Of a DNA stretch of 64,000 bases, positions 11,628 through 24,620 are shown in pieces. Every line of letters begins with the position of its first letter. Positions within the stretch are counted from its first letter, which is position 1. The notes under the pieces were generated by a model that worked only from the letters and a program-made list of their open reading frames with translations, did no database searches and was not told the origin of the DNA. The stretch spans positions 288,355 to 352,354 of the forward strand of contig CM042970.1 of the NCBI GenBank assembly GCA_023678885.1, in the 5' to 3' direction. Both the position numbers and the translations under genes were made by a program. This stretch comes from Pogostemon cablin. Taxonomy: Eukaryota; Streptophyta; Magnoliopsida; Lamiales; Lamiaceae.

Positions 11628-14600
11628 CTACTTCCTGACCAGTTTCCTCATGCTTGCTGTCCACGTAGGTAGAGTTCTAAGCAAACGAAGAGCACGAATC
11701 CATTGCTGTCTGTGAAAGCACCAGTTTCCTCAGCACTGGAACTGCTCCAGCAGCTAAAATGGCTGCATGGTTCTCCTGGTCCATGCTTAAATTGTAGAGT
11801 ATCGCTAAGCAGGCTTCCGCAGCCCGGTCGCTGCCATTTTCCATCAGCTTCACCACTGCAAAGATTCCTCCGCATGACACAATAGCTCTAGTGGAATCCA
11901 CCATTCCTTCAGATATTATTCTGTTGAGCTCTAAGACAGCAGCTTCCTGCACTTGAGGGGAAAATGAGCCTTTGATATCTTCTATCAACCTTGGAATTGT
12001 TTCATACAGTGTCACTTCCATATTCACTACATCCAAATGGTGACCGGATAAAGAGCTGACTTTGACTAGGCAAGCGGCAACCCAATCTTTGTTTCGAAGA
12101 GGAATGCTGGATACAAGGATTGATCGAAGCAATCTCGTAAGATGATGTGAATCCACTCTTAGGCAGAACTCTTGGTAATCGAGCAATTTAGTAAGCAACC
12201 GAGAAGCTGCAGACACTGCTGCACCAGCTTCCTCCAGTTCCAGGATGTGCACTTCTCTATCATCCTCCATCTCTGCTATTCAGTTCAGTAAAATTAGTAA
12301 TTACAGAGTGAAAAGAAAATCATGTCCAGCAGGAAAGGGGGAGTGTTGGGAATCATCACTAAAATGAGATCAACGTTTCTACTCAAGCATACCTACTAAA
12401 GATTTCTGTTGAAAAACAGCTTCTAAGCCAGATTCAATACCAGCTGAGCTTAGCTTTTCCCACAGAAGAAGGCACAATTACCACAATGAACTCAAGGGTA
12501 GAAGCAGCTTTTCTCTGCAAATCTGATGTCGTCAGCATATCCACAAGGCAAGACAGGAAAGTCAAATCACCAAGGTCCCCTCCAACAATGGTCTGTGTGC
12601 TGTCAAAGCAGTTAACTTCATGGGACATTCAATCATTTTATTAATGAGCAAAACAAAACATATTATGCAGGAAGAAAGACAAAACTAATAAGATTACCCA
12701 TAAATACATGTCTGTAAGAACTAACTTCAGAAAGTGGATTAGAGAAAAACTAGTCTTTTTTTTTTTTTAATTTGTTCAAGATGATGCTCACATAATGACA
12801 ACCTAAGATATTCACGTCACTGACGCCACCAAAGGAAAACAACAGCGTGTAGGCTTTTTTCCTTTCACCCGGGACAAAGGAGACAAGGAGGCTAAAAAGA
12901 AGATACATACAGGCCTCTGATAATATAAATGACATCATGTCTACTGTCAATGATTGGTTTCAAATCACTTCTTGATTATTGTCGTTAATCATGGAAGGGA
13001 ACTTCGTGCAGAGATTTTGACTCCTGCTAGATCTTCAAATGTGGTGATTTTGTAAAGTAAAACATTTAGCAGAGTATTTATCATACATAGAAGGAAATTA
13101 AATATACAGTACAAAAATCAATATCAATACCCCAAGAAAATTAAAATAAAAATAAAAATCAAAGTAACACAAAGACAACCAACATTTTACCATTCAATTT
13201 AACAAAACAGTTGCAGATAGCCAACATTTCCAAGAGCCAATTTACATCACACAATCACCAAACGACTATCGTGAAAATCAAATTATTTTTCCTTTTCTTG
13301 ACATCAATAAAGACGTACATAACACATCTTGATGTCTTATGAAGATATTAACACATTATCATTTAACTTTCACGGTGTAAAGGAACTAGTAGATTACACT
13401 ACTAAGTCCATGGAATTCAATATGAACTCAAAACAAGAAAGAACCTGGAGGCTGCTTCTGATGAGATCATATCATTAGTGGCAGATGCTGGAGCCCTAGC
13501 CAGGCCCCACCCCTTTTTCAATCCATTAGCTGCTTCATCATGAAACTGGAACACAAGATATAAGAAAATTCGTACGATAAAATATGAAATGGTTGAAATA
13601 CAATGAAATTGCTGAAATAATACAACAGACCTTTGATTTCAATTCTTTGTTAGGGTCTAAAATCCGCGCAAGAATATTAAGGATCTGAAATTTAGAATAA
13701 TTTTTTCCCTAAAATTAGTAATTATGCTGAAAATGTTTTAAGTAATATAACTCGATAGAAATATATCTTGCACTACCATTGAAGTTGAGATACTGGAGAT
13801 ATCTGACTTAAACTGCTTCAGCAAATTCACAAGAGAGTGCAAGATGCCTTCTTCTTCAAGTCTCTGGCAAACATTATTGCTGAATTCAAAAGTGAATACA
13901 GAGATTTAATAAAAATCAATTTACAGCAAGACCACAAAAAAAAAAAAAAAAAAAAAAAACAGCATACAACATGAATGAGACTAAAAGGCATCTCGATAGT
14001 TGAATACTTGATATATTAGATATGAAAGCACAGTGCATTATGTGAAGATGCTACAACATAAGCAAAAAGCAAAATGTAGTTCCACACACGATAGCACATG
14101 AAACGACACAAAATAGACTAATGGAAGACAAAATCATTCTAAAAAATCAGCACATGTACGCACAAGCTCAGGAACATATGAGCATATCCAGACAACTTGA
14201 CTCGTACATTTTCATTATAGTATATCTTTGTATTCATCATTTTACATGTTAAATATTACATTAAACCTAAATATTTATACCAAAACACACACACACAACA
14301 CCCCCAACTTAACTCGGACTTCCATATGGTCACCTGCTCCTTTCTTTAAACATCTAACAGAAGAGGACAGTTAGACCCTAATTGAAGTGAGAACAGATGA
14401 GTAGAAAATTCTATCCATCCACAAGAGCAAAGACCACTACTGACCAGAAAATACTTTCCACACCGTCAACCCATTTGTGTCCAACGCTCTAAATTTCCTT
14501 TTTGAGTTCGCACTTCCAAACAAAAACTATGTCCAGATACTACTTTGTTTCATCTATCAATCAGTAACGTAATACCTGATGGACAGCCTGTCCAAAGCTT

Positions 14601-17600
14601 GGAGTACTGCCAACTTAACAGTATGATTAGGATGATTAATTAACTGAACGAGATGGTTGATTGCACCTGCTTCTTTAAATGACAAGCGAATATGTTCGTT
14701 AATGGATGCATCAGCAATTGACTCTGCAGCTCTGGAAATAGCGGACTCGTCCTCAAGTCCAAGAATTAAAACCAAGCGTGCAACAGCATCCATCCATGGC
14801 AAAAGTGTGAACCTACAACTAGATGAAAATTCACCACTGGATTTACTGTCATCTTCAGTCTCAATTGCCCCTATACGAGCAAGAAATTGTTGATGTGTTC
14901 GGCCAACTATTGCATTCATTTTTGCCTCTTCTAAATCCTCATTCTTGTCATCAATACTTAATCCAAGAAGCAGTTCTGAAGCACCATATCTGGAAGGGCC
15001 TTTTGAGCTCTGATCAATCTTTGTACCATCAGGTAAAGAAGGCCATGAATATAATGCTGGTCTAAAAGACTTGTACGCTGCTGCACCGACCAAGGGCACC
15101 CGAACTAGACCTTCCTCCATTATAAGTATTCTACTATACCTATCTTTAGCAAGTTCCAATAATGCATTTCTTCTACCTTCCTGATGACTTTAGATCCTTT
15201 CTCATCATTTATCAACAGTTTTGCCTGCATTGTACATACAGTGATTAATTTCTCATGGATGTGTGACTAGAAATACAAGGTAATAAAATCCAACAACCAA
15301 CACCTAACTTATGATGCTAGTTAAAGATAAAAAAATCTTTGCAAAGGAGCATTTCAAATTTAACAAGTGACTGTAACAGCAAACTAAATATAATATGCCA
15401 TAGAAGCAGATATAACATAAGATATAAATGGATTCATCAACGGATAAAACTGTATATTTAAATCTCATGTTAGAGTAAGAAGGATGATTGTTAATTTTCA
15501 ACAAACAATATTGTGATTAAGCCTAAAACAAAAGCTTCTAATTTTTTAGGAAAAGATGATTAGTACAAAGAACTACAAGAGCACTGATATATCTCATTTT
15601 GTTACGATATTCCACATCGAGTCCACATGAAAGTGTAGAAGGGTTTATAAATGGGGGGGTCAACCCTTTACCTTTGACCATGGTTTAGGGTTAAGTTAGG
15701 GCTCCCTAGCTCATACACCTAACTTTGGTCCGAACTGAGGGGTTTGGGCGGGCTGCTGAAAGGGGTTACATGATGGTGGAGCCTGCCACCATGAGGAGGT
15801 CTTAGTACGTGGGTTGCCACCCATGTGTGCCGTCCGAGGATGTCTAGTTTGAAGGGGGTGGATTATTACGAAACCCCCATCCCTTAGCTCATATGCCTAA
15901 CACATTGTCTGTTATAGCAATAAATCATAATAACTGAATTTGTTAATCCCTGCACGGAGAAGCTGAGATGTAAGTCTCACCAATTTTGGGATAATTCCAG
16001 CTTCAACCATTACTTTATGATTTGACTGCCTTAACGTTAAATTAGCCAAAACTCCCCCAGCAGCCTCCTCAACTCTAATATCCTCATCCTCCAAGTACTT
16101 GATAAGTAGTGGAAGAATCTCAGAGTGAGTAATTCGAGCACTGAGCTCCTCATCTATGGACAAGTTCCACAGAGCACATATAGTCTGCTCCTTCACCTGC
16201 AGATATCCATACAAAAACCATAAATTGGAGAAAGCAAATAGATAATTACTATAATGAAGCAGCATGTCAATATCTTTTGTACGTTAGAAGACAACAAGGG
16301 ACGTGTCAGCAGGAGAGTCATTTCTTCCACTGCACCGCTCCTAGCCACTATGTTTCTGTAAAGATTGATTGATGATATTTCCCTAAGAAGACCAGCAGCT
16401 GCTTCACACGCAGACTCTGAATCCAACTTCAGAAGGTTCACTATGAGATTGACAGTTCCATTATATATCATGATGTTATCAACACAATGCTTTCCACCAA
16501 GTGAGTACTTCCAGAGAGCAACAACAGACTGCTCTCTATCCTGAGGATCATTGTCTAGCCCTAGCATGCGTACAAACAAACCCACATAACCATCCTTTGA
16601 ACTGGATTCACCATCACTTAATGTGTCAACATCCTGAAATGCTGGAGAATTAGTCTCTCTTCTAGGAAAGCCAAAGGATAACATTTACTTCTTTTTTTTT
16701 CTTTTCTTTTTCCTTTTTTTTTTTTTGGGAAAAATCAACACAGGAATTGACTAGAACGACAATGCACCCAAAAGTAATAATAATAATAACTAAAATTTCC
16801 AATAATAAACAGGGGTAAGCTATGCGGTAGTGTGTTTGCCTATTCAGAATCAACCAATGGCAGTAGTCCAGCCCCACATAAAACATGGTGTTTCACCAGT
16901 TCTAAATTCATGAGTACATAGGAAACAGCACAAATGGACATTGGGTTAAATATTTGGAAGTATGGCAATCCATTATCTTCTGTATAAGCATAAGCATAAG
17001 GGGCATAAAATTATTTTACTAGGTAAAAGGATAAAAAAAAATAAAAAATGAAGAAACATTGATAATATGGAAAGGATAAAAGAAAATGCCATGATTATCG
17101 CTAAGCAAACAGTAGGGGTAGCAAATGTCTTGGCATAAAAAAGAACTTGATCCACAACTAACCATCACTATTGAAGAAAAGGTGCGCAAGGTTAGTCAAA
17201 TAGAGAAATAGCAGGATGCAGATACAAATACAGATGTTTTCTCTTACACAAAACTTATACTTAGATAAGTTTGCATGCATGCTAGATCAAGATCATAGCT
17301 CCATTCCAAGAATACAATATCCAGCATTTAAAGTGTGACATAGCAGCAGTGGGGATAAAGGTATTTTTAACCGATTGAATTGAGTATCCTGTTAGTTCTA
17401 TGATCCACATACCAATTAACTTGAAGCTAACTTTTTTAGACTAAGATTAAAAAAATGGTGCAGCAACGAGACATTATTCAGCCGAAAAAGATTAATCAGT
17501 GAACAAAGTTGAGACGTTCAAGCACCAAGTTGCGAATATGATATCATCCATTTCACATGGTATATAATAATACTTCCTCAACATTTCAAAGATGATGATT

Positions 17601-17970
17601 GCAAACATGAAATTAGCCATCAAAATATATAACCAAAATGACCAACTGAATTCAATCATGAACCTCATCTAAATAGACACACACACACTGGATATATGAT
17701 ATATGCAAATAAGAAAACCCTTACAGAAGCCGAAGATTGCTTCTTGGCAGCAAAAAATTCACCTTGACCACCGTCGCTGCAAGCCCTTGTCAATCCAGAA
17801 TACCTACAGTAACATAGCAGTTGATTCCTTACTCGAAGACGAAGAACATAGTGCTCGAGAATTGGGTTTTTTGCGAACTTTTTAACTGCTACAGGAGTGT
17901 GATGACGCAGAGAGGGTTTAAGAGAGATTGGGGGCTTGAATTTCGCATGGACTGGGATTGTTGAAGACAT
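11628..17970 (-). CDS. Armadillo-repeat protein gene (At1g23180-like) with three frame breaks
   Basis: Nine exons: 17970-17725, 16633-16283, 16196-15981, 15224-14576, 13879-13777, 13684-13631, 13545-13445, 12599-12393 and 12272-11628. Splice sites are good. ARM repeats are evident, e.g. VKEQTICALWNLSIDEEL, VEEAAGGVLANLTLRQ and AAEACLAILYNLSMDQE. The N-terminus (MSSTIPVHAKFKPPISLK) is basic and Ser/Thr-rich, suggesting plastid import; function is unknown to me. The start is the ATG at 17970 (upstream in-frame only a TTG). The frame switches three times inside conserved exons: near 15165-15180 (exon 4, about one base short), near 12430-12475 (exon 8, one extra) and near 11700-11712 (exon 9, one extra). 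Total length 2572 nt becomes 857 codons if these are corrected. Either recent decay or base-level assembly errors; the otherwise intact exons favour caution. Confidence 0.8.
15600..15902. mobile_element. Solo LTR (303 bp) in ARM-gene intron 3
   Basis: Starts TGTTACG and ends CTAACA, in the TG...CA form of an LTR. Flanking pentamers are cattt (15595-15599) and cattg (15903-15907), a 5-bp target duplication with one mismatch. It contains a stretch like many plant TRIM/LTR 5' ends (TTCCACATCGAGTCC). No internal region follows, so it is a solo LTR or a short TRIM remnant. Confidence 0.7.
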
Positions 17971-18405
17971 TTTACTACTCCTTTTGCTCTTTTGGGGAGT
18001 ACTAACTACGGGAAAATAACTCAACAAATGTAGAGAGAGAGAGAGAGAGCGCTAAAGGTTTGTTTCTAGAGTTTTCTCCGCCTGTTCAACTCCTTATTAA
18101 GGAGCCTGCTTGAAGGCTGAAACCTTCGTGATATTATTTGAATGACCAATAAATTTGGAGGACTACTTATGTGTAGTAGGAGTAAAATTTTTTATTTGTT
18201 AAATTTACCAGTACTAAACAAAGGTAAAAGAAAAACTTTATTTTTTAATAATCTTGCAAAAGCAAATATTTAAAAAATGACTGATTCTCATTCTGCTAGA
18301 ATTGACGTGTCTTGCTATTGCTATGTATGAGCGAAGAGCGATAGAATTGTACTCCACAAGATAAGAAAAGAAAAGAAGAGAGTTAAATTAGTTAATGGTT
18401 GAGAA
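17971..18405. promoter_or_regulatory. Shared head-to-head promoter region, ARM gene / NDHL
   Basis: Only 435 bp separate the divergent ATGs. A (GA)9 tract at 18032-18049 is a CT tract in the presumed 5' UTR of the ARM gene. The rest is AT-rich. No box was assigned with confidence. Confidence 0.5.
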
Positions 18406-19314
18406 ATGAGCTGCTCCTTGAACTTCCAGTTCCCCAAGGCCAAGGCTTTGCCTCCTCTACCTCTATCCTATTCCTCTCCTAACCAACTCAACCATCGTCG
18501 TCCCGTCTTCGTTTCTTGTGATAAAAAGGCATGTGCGAGTATCAACACAAACAAAATTCAAGCTAAAATCCTTGGATTGGGCACTCAAATTGGAGGGCTG
18601 TTGGCTGCTGTAGGAATTTTCTTTTCTTTTCTTTTCCATTTGTTATTGCATATTGGGCTCAAACTAACACTGTAAATGTCAGCCTCTACCTGCTTTGGCC
18701 GTAACAGGTGTGAATGATGAAGAAGATCTGGTGTGGACTCTGATTCAACTCGGAATTTCAGCTTTCTTCTACTTCATTGTCTTTCCAGTGAGTGCCAAAA
18801 GATTATTGTTTCAGTGTTATTTATGTCTCCTTCTTATTCATATTCATACGGCTGTTTCCATTTGAGTTTGCAGCCCATCATAATGAATTGGCTTAGAATC
18901 AGATGGTACAGAAGGAACCTATTAGAAATGTATCTGCAATTTATGAGTGTTTTCCTCTTCTTTCCAGGGTAAGTGGTTTATTTTCTTTCACTCAACTCCC
19001 ACCAACAAGCGTTGTATGGTTTGAATCCCATGAGAGTCCTTTTGTATTCTTGGACCTCTTTTTCCTATGCCATAAGCACACTCCATCTTATACAAACATT
19101 AGATTCATTCTCATTTTATTTTATAGATTAGAAAAACATGACCAAGGGGTATTGTATTATTTGCAGGGTGTTGCTATGGGCACCATTTCTCAATTTCAGG
19201 AAGTTCCCTCGAGATCCATCCATGAAATATCCCTGGTCCACACCAGAAAATCCATCTGCAATCAAGGGTGGTTTCAGCAAGTATCCCTGGGCAACACCAG
19301 AGGACTACGAATAG
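18406..19314 (+). CDS. NDHL: NdhL, subunit of the chloroplast NDH complex
   Basis: Nuclear-encoded membrane subunit of the thylakoid NDH complex (subcomplex A; CRR23 in Arabidopsis), acting in cyclic electron flow. Four exons: 18406-18609, 18683-18787, 18874-18968 and 19167-19314, total 552 nt, 183 aa. The N-terminus (MSCSLNFQFPKAKALPPL) is a plastid transit peptide. Then come PALAVTGVNDEEDLVW, a membrane segment (LGISAFFYFIVFPPIIM), the hallmark NWLRIRWYRRNLLEMYLQF, a second hydrophobic segment and the soluble tail FRKFPRDPSMKYPW, ending EDYE. Length and motif order match NdhL (At1g70760). All phases join and no break is seen. It is divergent from the ARM gene; part of its last intron and exon recurs as a relic at 25.6-25.8 kb. 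Confidence 0.95.
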
Positions 19315-20296
19315 GATTTACCACTTTAAACTTGTTATCCCACTACAACAATATGGATGTAATGCACGACACTGCCCTACAGTTTTTAATAATTTATCTT
19401 TTTGTGCCCACGAAAATACCTTCTACTTGAATACATTCGAGTAATGTATTCAAGTGAATTAATGACAAAGTGAAGAATAATTTTCAAGCTAAAATTCGAG
19501 TAAATAAATTTTCGAGTTAATGTATTTGAGTAATATATTTGAATAATGTATTCAAGTATTCGAGTTGATTTTTTCTTAAAGTCAAGCAACACATTCGAAT
19601 TAAGAAATGTATTCAAGTAATAATTTTTTTTTTACTGTATCAACGTTTTATTCAAATACATTACTCGAATGTAATATTTATATTACAGAAAAGAGTAATT
19701 TCATCAATTCGGGCATAAAAAATATATATATATATTTTCCAGGATAATAAAGTTTTATTTTCAAAACCGGGCAGGGCAGTGTAGCTTTTTTACCGACAAT
19801 ATGCTTTTTATTTCCAAAATTATGAGATTGCACAACATCCCAGCATCACATTGCTGACTAAACACAGTATACAAGCATAGTGTTTTAGGCCATTAGTTAG
19901 ACAAAAAACCACCAGCAAACGATAAGATAATTAAACATTACAAACAACAAACAGGATTCTTTGGCCGCTTTGCGAGACCAATTCATCACAAGTACACCTC
20001 CAGAACTCTCTACAAAAGATCCCTACTTGAAGGGGCGTATATGTGTATCTCTACCGGGGTGGGGGCCAACTATATTTGTTTACATCCAACTGAAAAATGG
20101 ACTAGTGGGGGAAAATAGGTTCTCAACAATAAATCCATTTTTTGCTTTCTCAAAACTTCATAATATTCTAAGCGAAAACACACAAGGACTAGTCATAACT
20201 CATAACACTAAGGAAATGGCTCTTCTGCCACATTATTTTGGGAAAATGTAGTTAGTATTGCAGAGATCAACCCCATTAGTTGATTCATTTGTTTGG
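19315..20296. other. NDHL / TMEM214 convergent intergenic region with an AT-rich insertion
   Basis: Compared with the right duplication unit, about 500 bp (roughly 19360-19870) are extra here. They are AT-rich and contain many copies of ATTCGAGTAATGTATTCAAG-like words in both orientations, as in a decayed inverted-repeat element. The right part (19900-20296) matches 25830-26213 and probably holds the TMEM214 3' UTR. Confidence 0.5.
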
Positions 20297-23200
20297 TCAG
20301 AAAGATGGGTGGGTACTGAACAAAACTGACAACTTATCCCAATACCATGCATCCAAGGCCGTAGACGCAATCGCAGCTCCCACAGCTACCACAACTGTAG
20401 TGAACACCAAAGTTTTTAGGCAACCATTACCACTGGACAGCTTTCTCAATAATGCCTTGCAGTATTTGTCAGCCTCACTAAAGTAATGTCGCCTATGGCC
20501 ATCCACAACACCACTTAAAGCTTTCTCATTCTGTAAATTGAGATATGCAATATAAATGATCATGTACATTTACAACTCAAAACATGCCAATCCAAAAGGA
20601 TACATATACTACTAACCTTTTGCCGGAAACTTCTTAAAGTTTCCCCTAGTACTTGAAGAGAAGATTGTTGCAAAGAAAGTTTAACCCACTCATCTGAAAG
20701 CTTCCTCAATGTGGAAACACTAACCTCTATGTTGTCCACATAAATCTTGTCCTACACAGATTGTTCATACAACAGTCAAAATAATTGCTTGTGTTACTTA
20801 ACATACATTAACCTGAATGAGAAACAGAATTTTTTACAGCAGTTAATTGTCTCAGATACCGTAGAAAAGGGGGTAAAAGATAAACTCTGTCAGCCTCTTC
20901 TCCAGCAAAGAATACAGATTAGGGAAAAGAAACTTAAACCTTCATTATGTGCAATGAGCTTAGAAAGGCTTTTAATGCATGAGCCATAATTTACTATGGC
21001 CATTCTTCTTGTCATAAAGATAAATTTTTAACTAAAGCTTACCCATTGCTTGAAGCAGACCGGATTCTGGATCAAACACCATAAGAAGATACTTGTTGCC
21101 TCCTGAAACAGTGCAGGTATACCTGCATAGGAAAACTTGTCTTAAATAACTAATTTAATATATAATAAACTGGAGTATGTATCTTTTCCAATCCAATATC
21201 ACCTTCTCCAGCTAATTTCAAAGCAATAAACTGCAACTGTTGAGATGCTTAATTGCTTTACTTCCTGGAGAACCAGCAAGAGCAACCTCCTTGAGAATTG
21301 GGTAAACAGCCTCAAATCTCTCAGTAGCCTAATACAGAGAATTATTCAGATACACGAATATGTTCAAGAACGAAGTACAGAACATGAAACAATACTAGTT
21401 AAGTACTTCTCAGAAAACTTCTACCTTAACTCTTGCAGATGATGCAAGAAATGTTATACGTAACAACAGCTCAAGTGCTGCTGGTGATATGAGGCGCTCG
21501 CCCTTCCTAACAGCACCATTAACAAGTACTGGACGAGCTTTTGGTGCAGCTAGAATTCTGATGAATACAAGAAGTACAGTGTATTGCTTAAATGCAAAAC
21601 CAACAAAGTGCACTATAAAACATGAAGTGTTGGAAGGAAATAAGGAGATTAAACCTTTCTACTAACTGCAAAACCAAGTCCCTGGACTGAGGATTTGACC
21701 CTGATTTTCCTCCAAGTGTTGGCAAAATATAATGTGCCCATAAGTATAGTCCAACAGCTAGATCACCTTGAGAAGCCTACACGAAATGGATCAGCATCAG
21801 TTACATGTACAAATTTCTATGCATCGCAATCAAGGGAATCTTTGATGTTTAAGGCTAATATAGAAAAGTAGGTTCACCTGAGCAGTCATCCACGCAAAAA
21901 CAGGAAGTTTGTCTAGTCCTTGGAACTTTGTGTCCCTCAACTTGGGCAGTGAATGAATAATTAATGCATCTGGTTTCCGGCGTAGAACCATTGCCAAAAC
22001 CAAAAATATAGCAACCTGCAATATCATAAATTAGAAAAATATATCATACCTGTATCCAAAAAGGTTATCTTTTGCTATATATACTCTATATGCCATTGTA
22101 GATCACATACAAAGAATGAATAAACTGGCATACTGCAGAGAAAATCTTGGCATAAAGAGACATAATATAGCAAAAGATACAAAGGTAATAAGTTGTTTCT
22201 TACTTCATTGCTAAATAAAACAGAATTTAAGTTTCCACCGTTTACTTGCAATGAATACTAAAATTGATATCTGGAGACCTACAATTTTATCATATTTGGC
22301 AGATTAAGGAAGTGCCCATTCATTTTGGCAGCACATTCTACTAAAAACAATGTCACATCTGGCCGCCAATCCAGCATTTCTATTACGGCTAATAGCATGG
22401 TAGCACCACCATTGCCAAGCTTACATAGATTTGTTTCATGACCAATTATTTCAAGGGACTTTGGGCTTCTGATATTGTTAAAGATTAGAGTTTCACTTCA
22501 TAGTTTGTAAAGCAAACATGGAGAATTACTCATCCTCCTGTGCAGCTGTGCTATCCTTTTCTCTATTCAAAATTAAGTGGTTCGTCTAGAAAAGACGAGG
22601 TAAGAAACTTTATGGAGGTGTGAAAAAACTAGTCTTGAATTATGACATCAAAAGCCACAAATATTAGATCACAAAAATTTCACAATAGAATCAACAATGA
22701 AGACTGTGACCAGTGACTCTGATGAAGACAAGGAACTAGGTGTCTGAAGCACACTTCAGAAACGCAGCCAGTTTTATTGCAAATTTGATAGGCATAGCAG
22801 ATGAACTTTGATGCTATTCATAACCCCTTTTCATCAAGTCCTAATCACTCAGTGGAGATATCAAAAAAATATTTCTCAATTACTTCACGTAAAAGTTTCG
22901 TAGAAAAATATGTCTAAACCAATTACATTTTTCCTTTTATACAAATAATAAATAAATAAATAAATGTCCACATGAGGCAATCAAGTGCAAAGCTTTTGAA
23001 GAACTCAAATATATCTCTACCTGAGACTTTGAAGATGTTGGATGCCACCCTTTCTTTGAACCCTTAGACACCAATTGTTGGGTCGCCAAGTCAGCAAGAA
23101 TGCAATCAATCAACCACAACACAAATGTCCCTAATGCCTCTAATGAAAAATGATTTATCCAGTCAACTGATGTCATGTAAACAGGCTCAGAAATATAAGT

Positions 23201-24405
23201 AACAGGAACCTGTTCATGAAAGACAAGTGATATTAGTCTCTAAATATTCACAAGGGCCAAAACACCCACCAAATACAATGTAAAACCTAAGACGCAAATA
23301 AATATCATTTATTTTATAGAGCAACGGTTGGAAAAGAGACAGAAAAGCTGCATGGTGTGGTTATCTGCAATATATTAATGCAGAAAAAATGAGAAAGTTC
23401 TTTTCAGCACGGAATATAAATTAATATCTGTACAAAACAGGAATACTGTCGAATATATTCACCATCCCAACTCTCTTTTCATTATCTTTGCAACACAACA
23501 TGCAAGAATATATATTTTGTTTTTAACCAAAAACAGAGCGAACCAAAAATGAAACACTATCCAACATCACCGATTAATTGCCTTATTTTTTTTTTTTATT
23601 AATAGAAAATCTGGATGTTTATGAATTCGTACAGCATACAAGGCACTAGGAGACTAGGACATAGAATCCTCAGATGCAAATGTATTCAGGTAAAAAGAAC
23701 CAAATTCTAGATTTTGATTTGGAAGAAATTTTTACTTAGAATCCTCGTTAACTCACATCAGAAATTTTTGCCAGCAGAGATTCTCTGAACAACTTCAGCC
23801 ACGGAAACTGCGCCGAACCCACAGCAGAAAATGCGCGTCCAAAATAATCGGCAAACCTCATCAATTGAATGTCTTGATTCTCATCATAAGATACCTGTTA
23901 TCAAAAAGTTGATAAAGTTGGCTAATTCAACAAATAGAAATAAAAAGAAGAAAAATGATAAAAGAAATACCGAGACACTAGATAGAAAAGCGGCAAGATC
24001 ATTAGCATCGATCTTTGCGGCAGCCTCCGCCACGGTGATCTTAGGCTTCCTAATTTTATTAGGCTTCTTCTCCTTCTTATTGACCACGGTCTCCTTGGGG
24101 TCGCTACTGGCATAATCATCATCGTCATCATCTCCGTGAATCTTCCTCGATCTCAGGGGAAATTCGTCGTCAACGTCATAGGCGGATGAAGCTATGCGCT
24201 GGGCTTCCAATTTTCGTCGTCGCTCCTCTGCGTGCTTTTCCAAACCCTTAAAAACGGTGCCATTCTCAATTATAAATCCCGATCCGTTGGGGAGAGCAGA
24301 TTTGGATGAATCAGTCTGAATTTTGCGCTGCTTTTTGGAGTAGGTGACTTTCTGCCAACCATGACCATTGTCGTGCGCTACATCGGGGGGCAATAAAACT
24401 GACAT
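20297..24405 (-). pseudogene. TMEM214-family membrane protein gene, left copy, frameshifted in exon 7
   Basis: Paralogue of 26214-30947. Exons: 24405-23971, 23894-23757, 23209-23021, 22015-21878, 21776-21655, 21557-21425, 21328-21203, 21122-21043, 20751-20617 and 20530-20297. Exons 2-6 and 8-10 have exactly the same lengths as in the right copy. Exon 7 is 126 nt against 130: four bases are missing after the codons for SKAIK, and the frame meets TGA at 21220-21218. Downstream exons 8-10 stay conserved (e.g. QEATSIFLWCLIQNP, ALLRKLSSGNGCLKT), so loss is recent, or the deletion is a sequence error. If real, the product would be cut to about 421 aa and lose the C-terminal hydrophobic segment. The start ATG at 24405 is chosen because the in-frame extension upstream has no ATG. 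TMEM214 (DUF2359) proteins sit in the ER membrane; plant function is not known to me. Confidence 0.8.
22245..22252. other. Empty target site matching the hAT-like insertion at 28202
   Basis: The octamer cttgcaat occurs once here, between sequence matching both flanks of the element in the paralogous intron of the right copy, where cttgcaat is present on each side (28194-28201, 28905-28912). Confidence 0.9.
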
Positions 24406-24620
24406 AGCTAAATGGCAATTTGACGACAGAAGGAAATTGATTTGAATTGAAAAGGGAAGCGGAGAGAAGAAAGAGAGTGGATCCGAAAGGCAGGAGAAGA
24501 GAATTGACCATTGTTGCCTACAATTACTTCCAATACCATGGATCTGGGCTCCTCTGCTCACTGGACTGACGAAACCTCATCTCACCACATTTAACTAAGC
24601 GAATGGGCCCATTAGCCTAC

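Larger units (their letters stand above)
19090..24620. repeat. Tandem segmental duplication, left unit
   Basis: Runs from the end of NDHL intron 3 through the TMEM214-like gene and its promoter. The matching right unit is 25600-31180, same orientation. All ten TMEM214 exons, most intron ends, 3' flank (19950-20296 against 25870-26213) and 5' flank correspond. The outer borders are approximate. Confidence 0.85.

Noticed and set aside
18903..19430. 175-codon frame across NDHL exons 3-4
   Set aside because: It runs through an NDHL intron in a different frame from the conserved exons.
24406..24561. In-frame N-terminal extension of the left TMEM214 frame (similar one at 30948-31085)
   Set aside because: The first codons are GTG and TTG rather than ATG, and the extensions diverge between paralogues, unlike the exons after the chosen ATGs.
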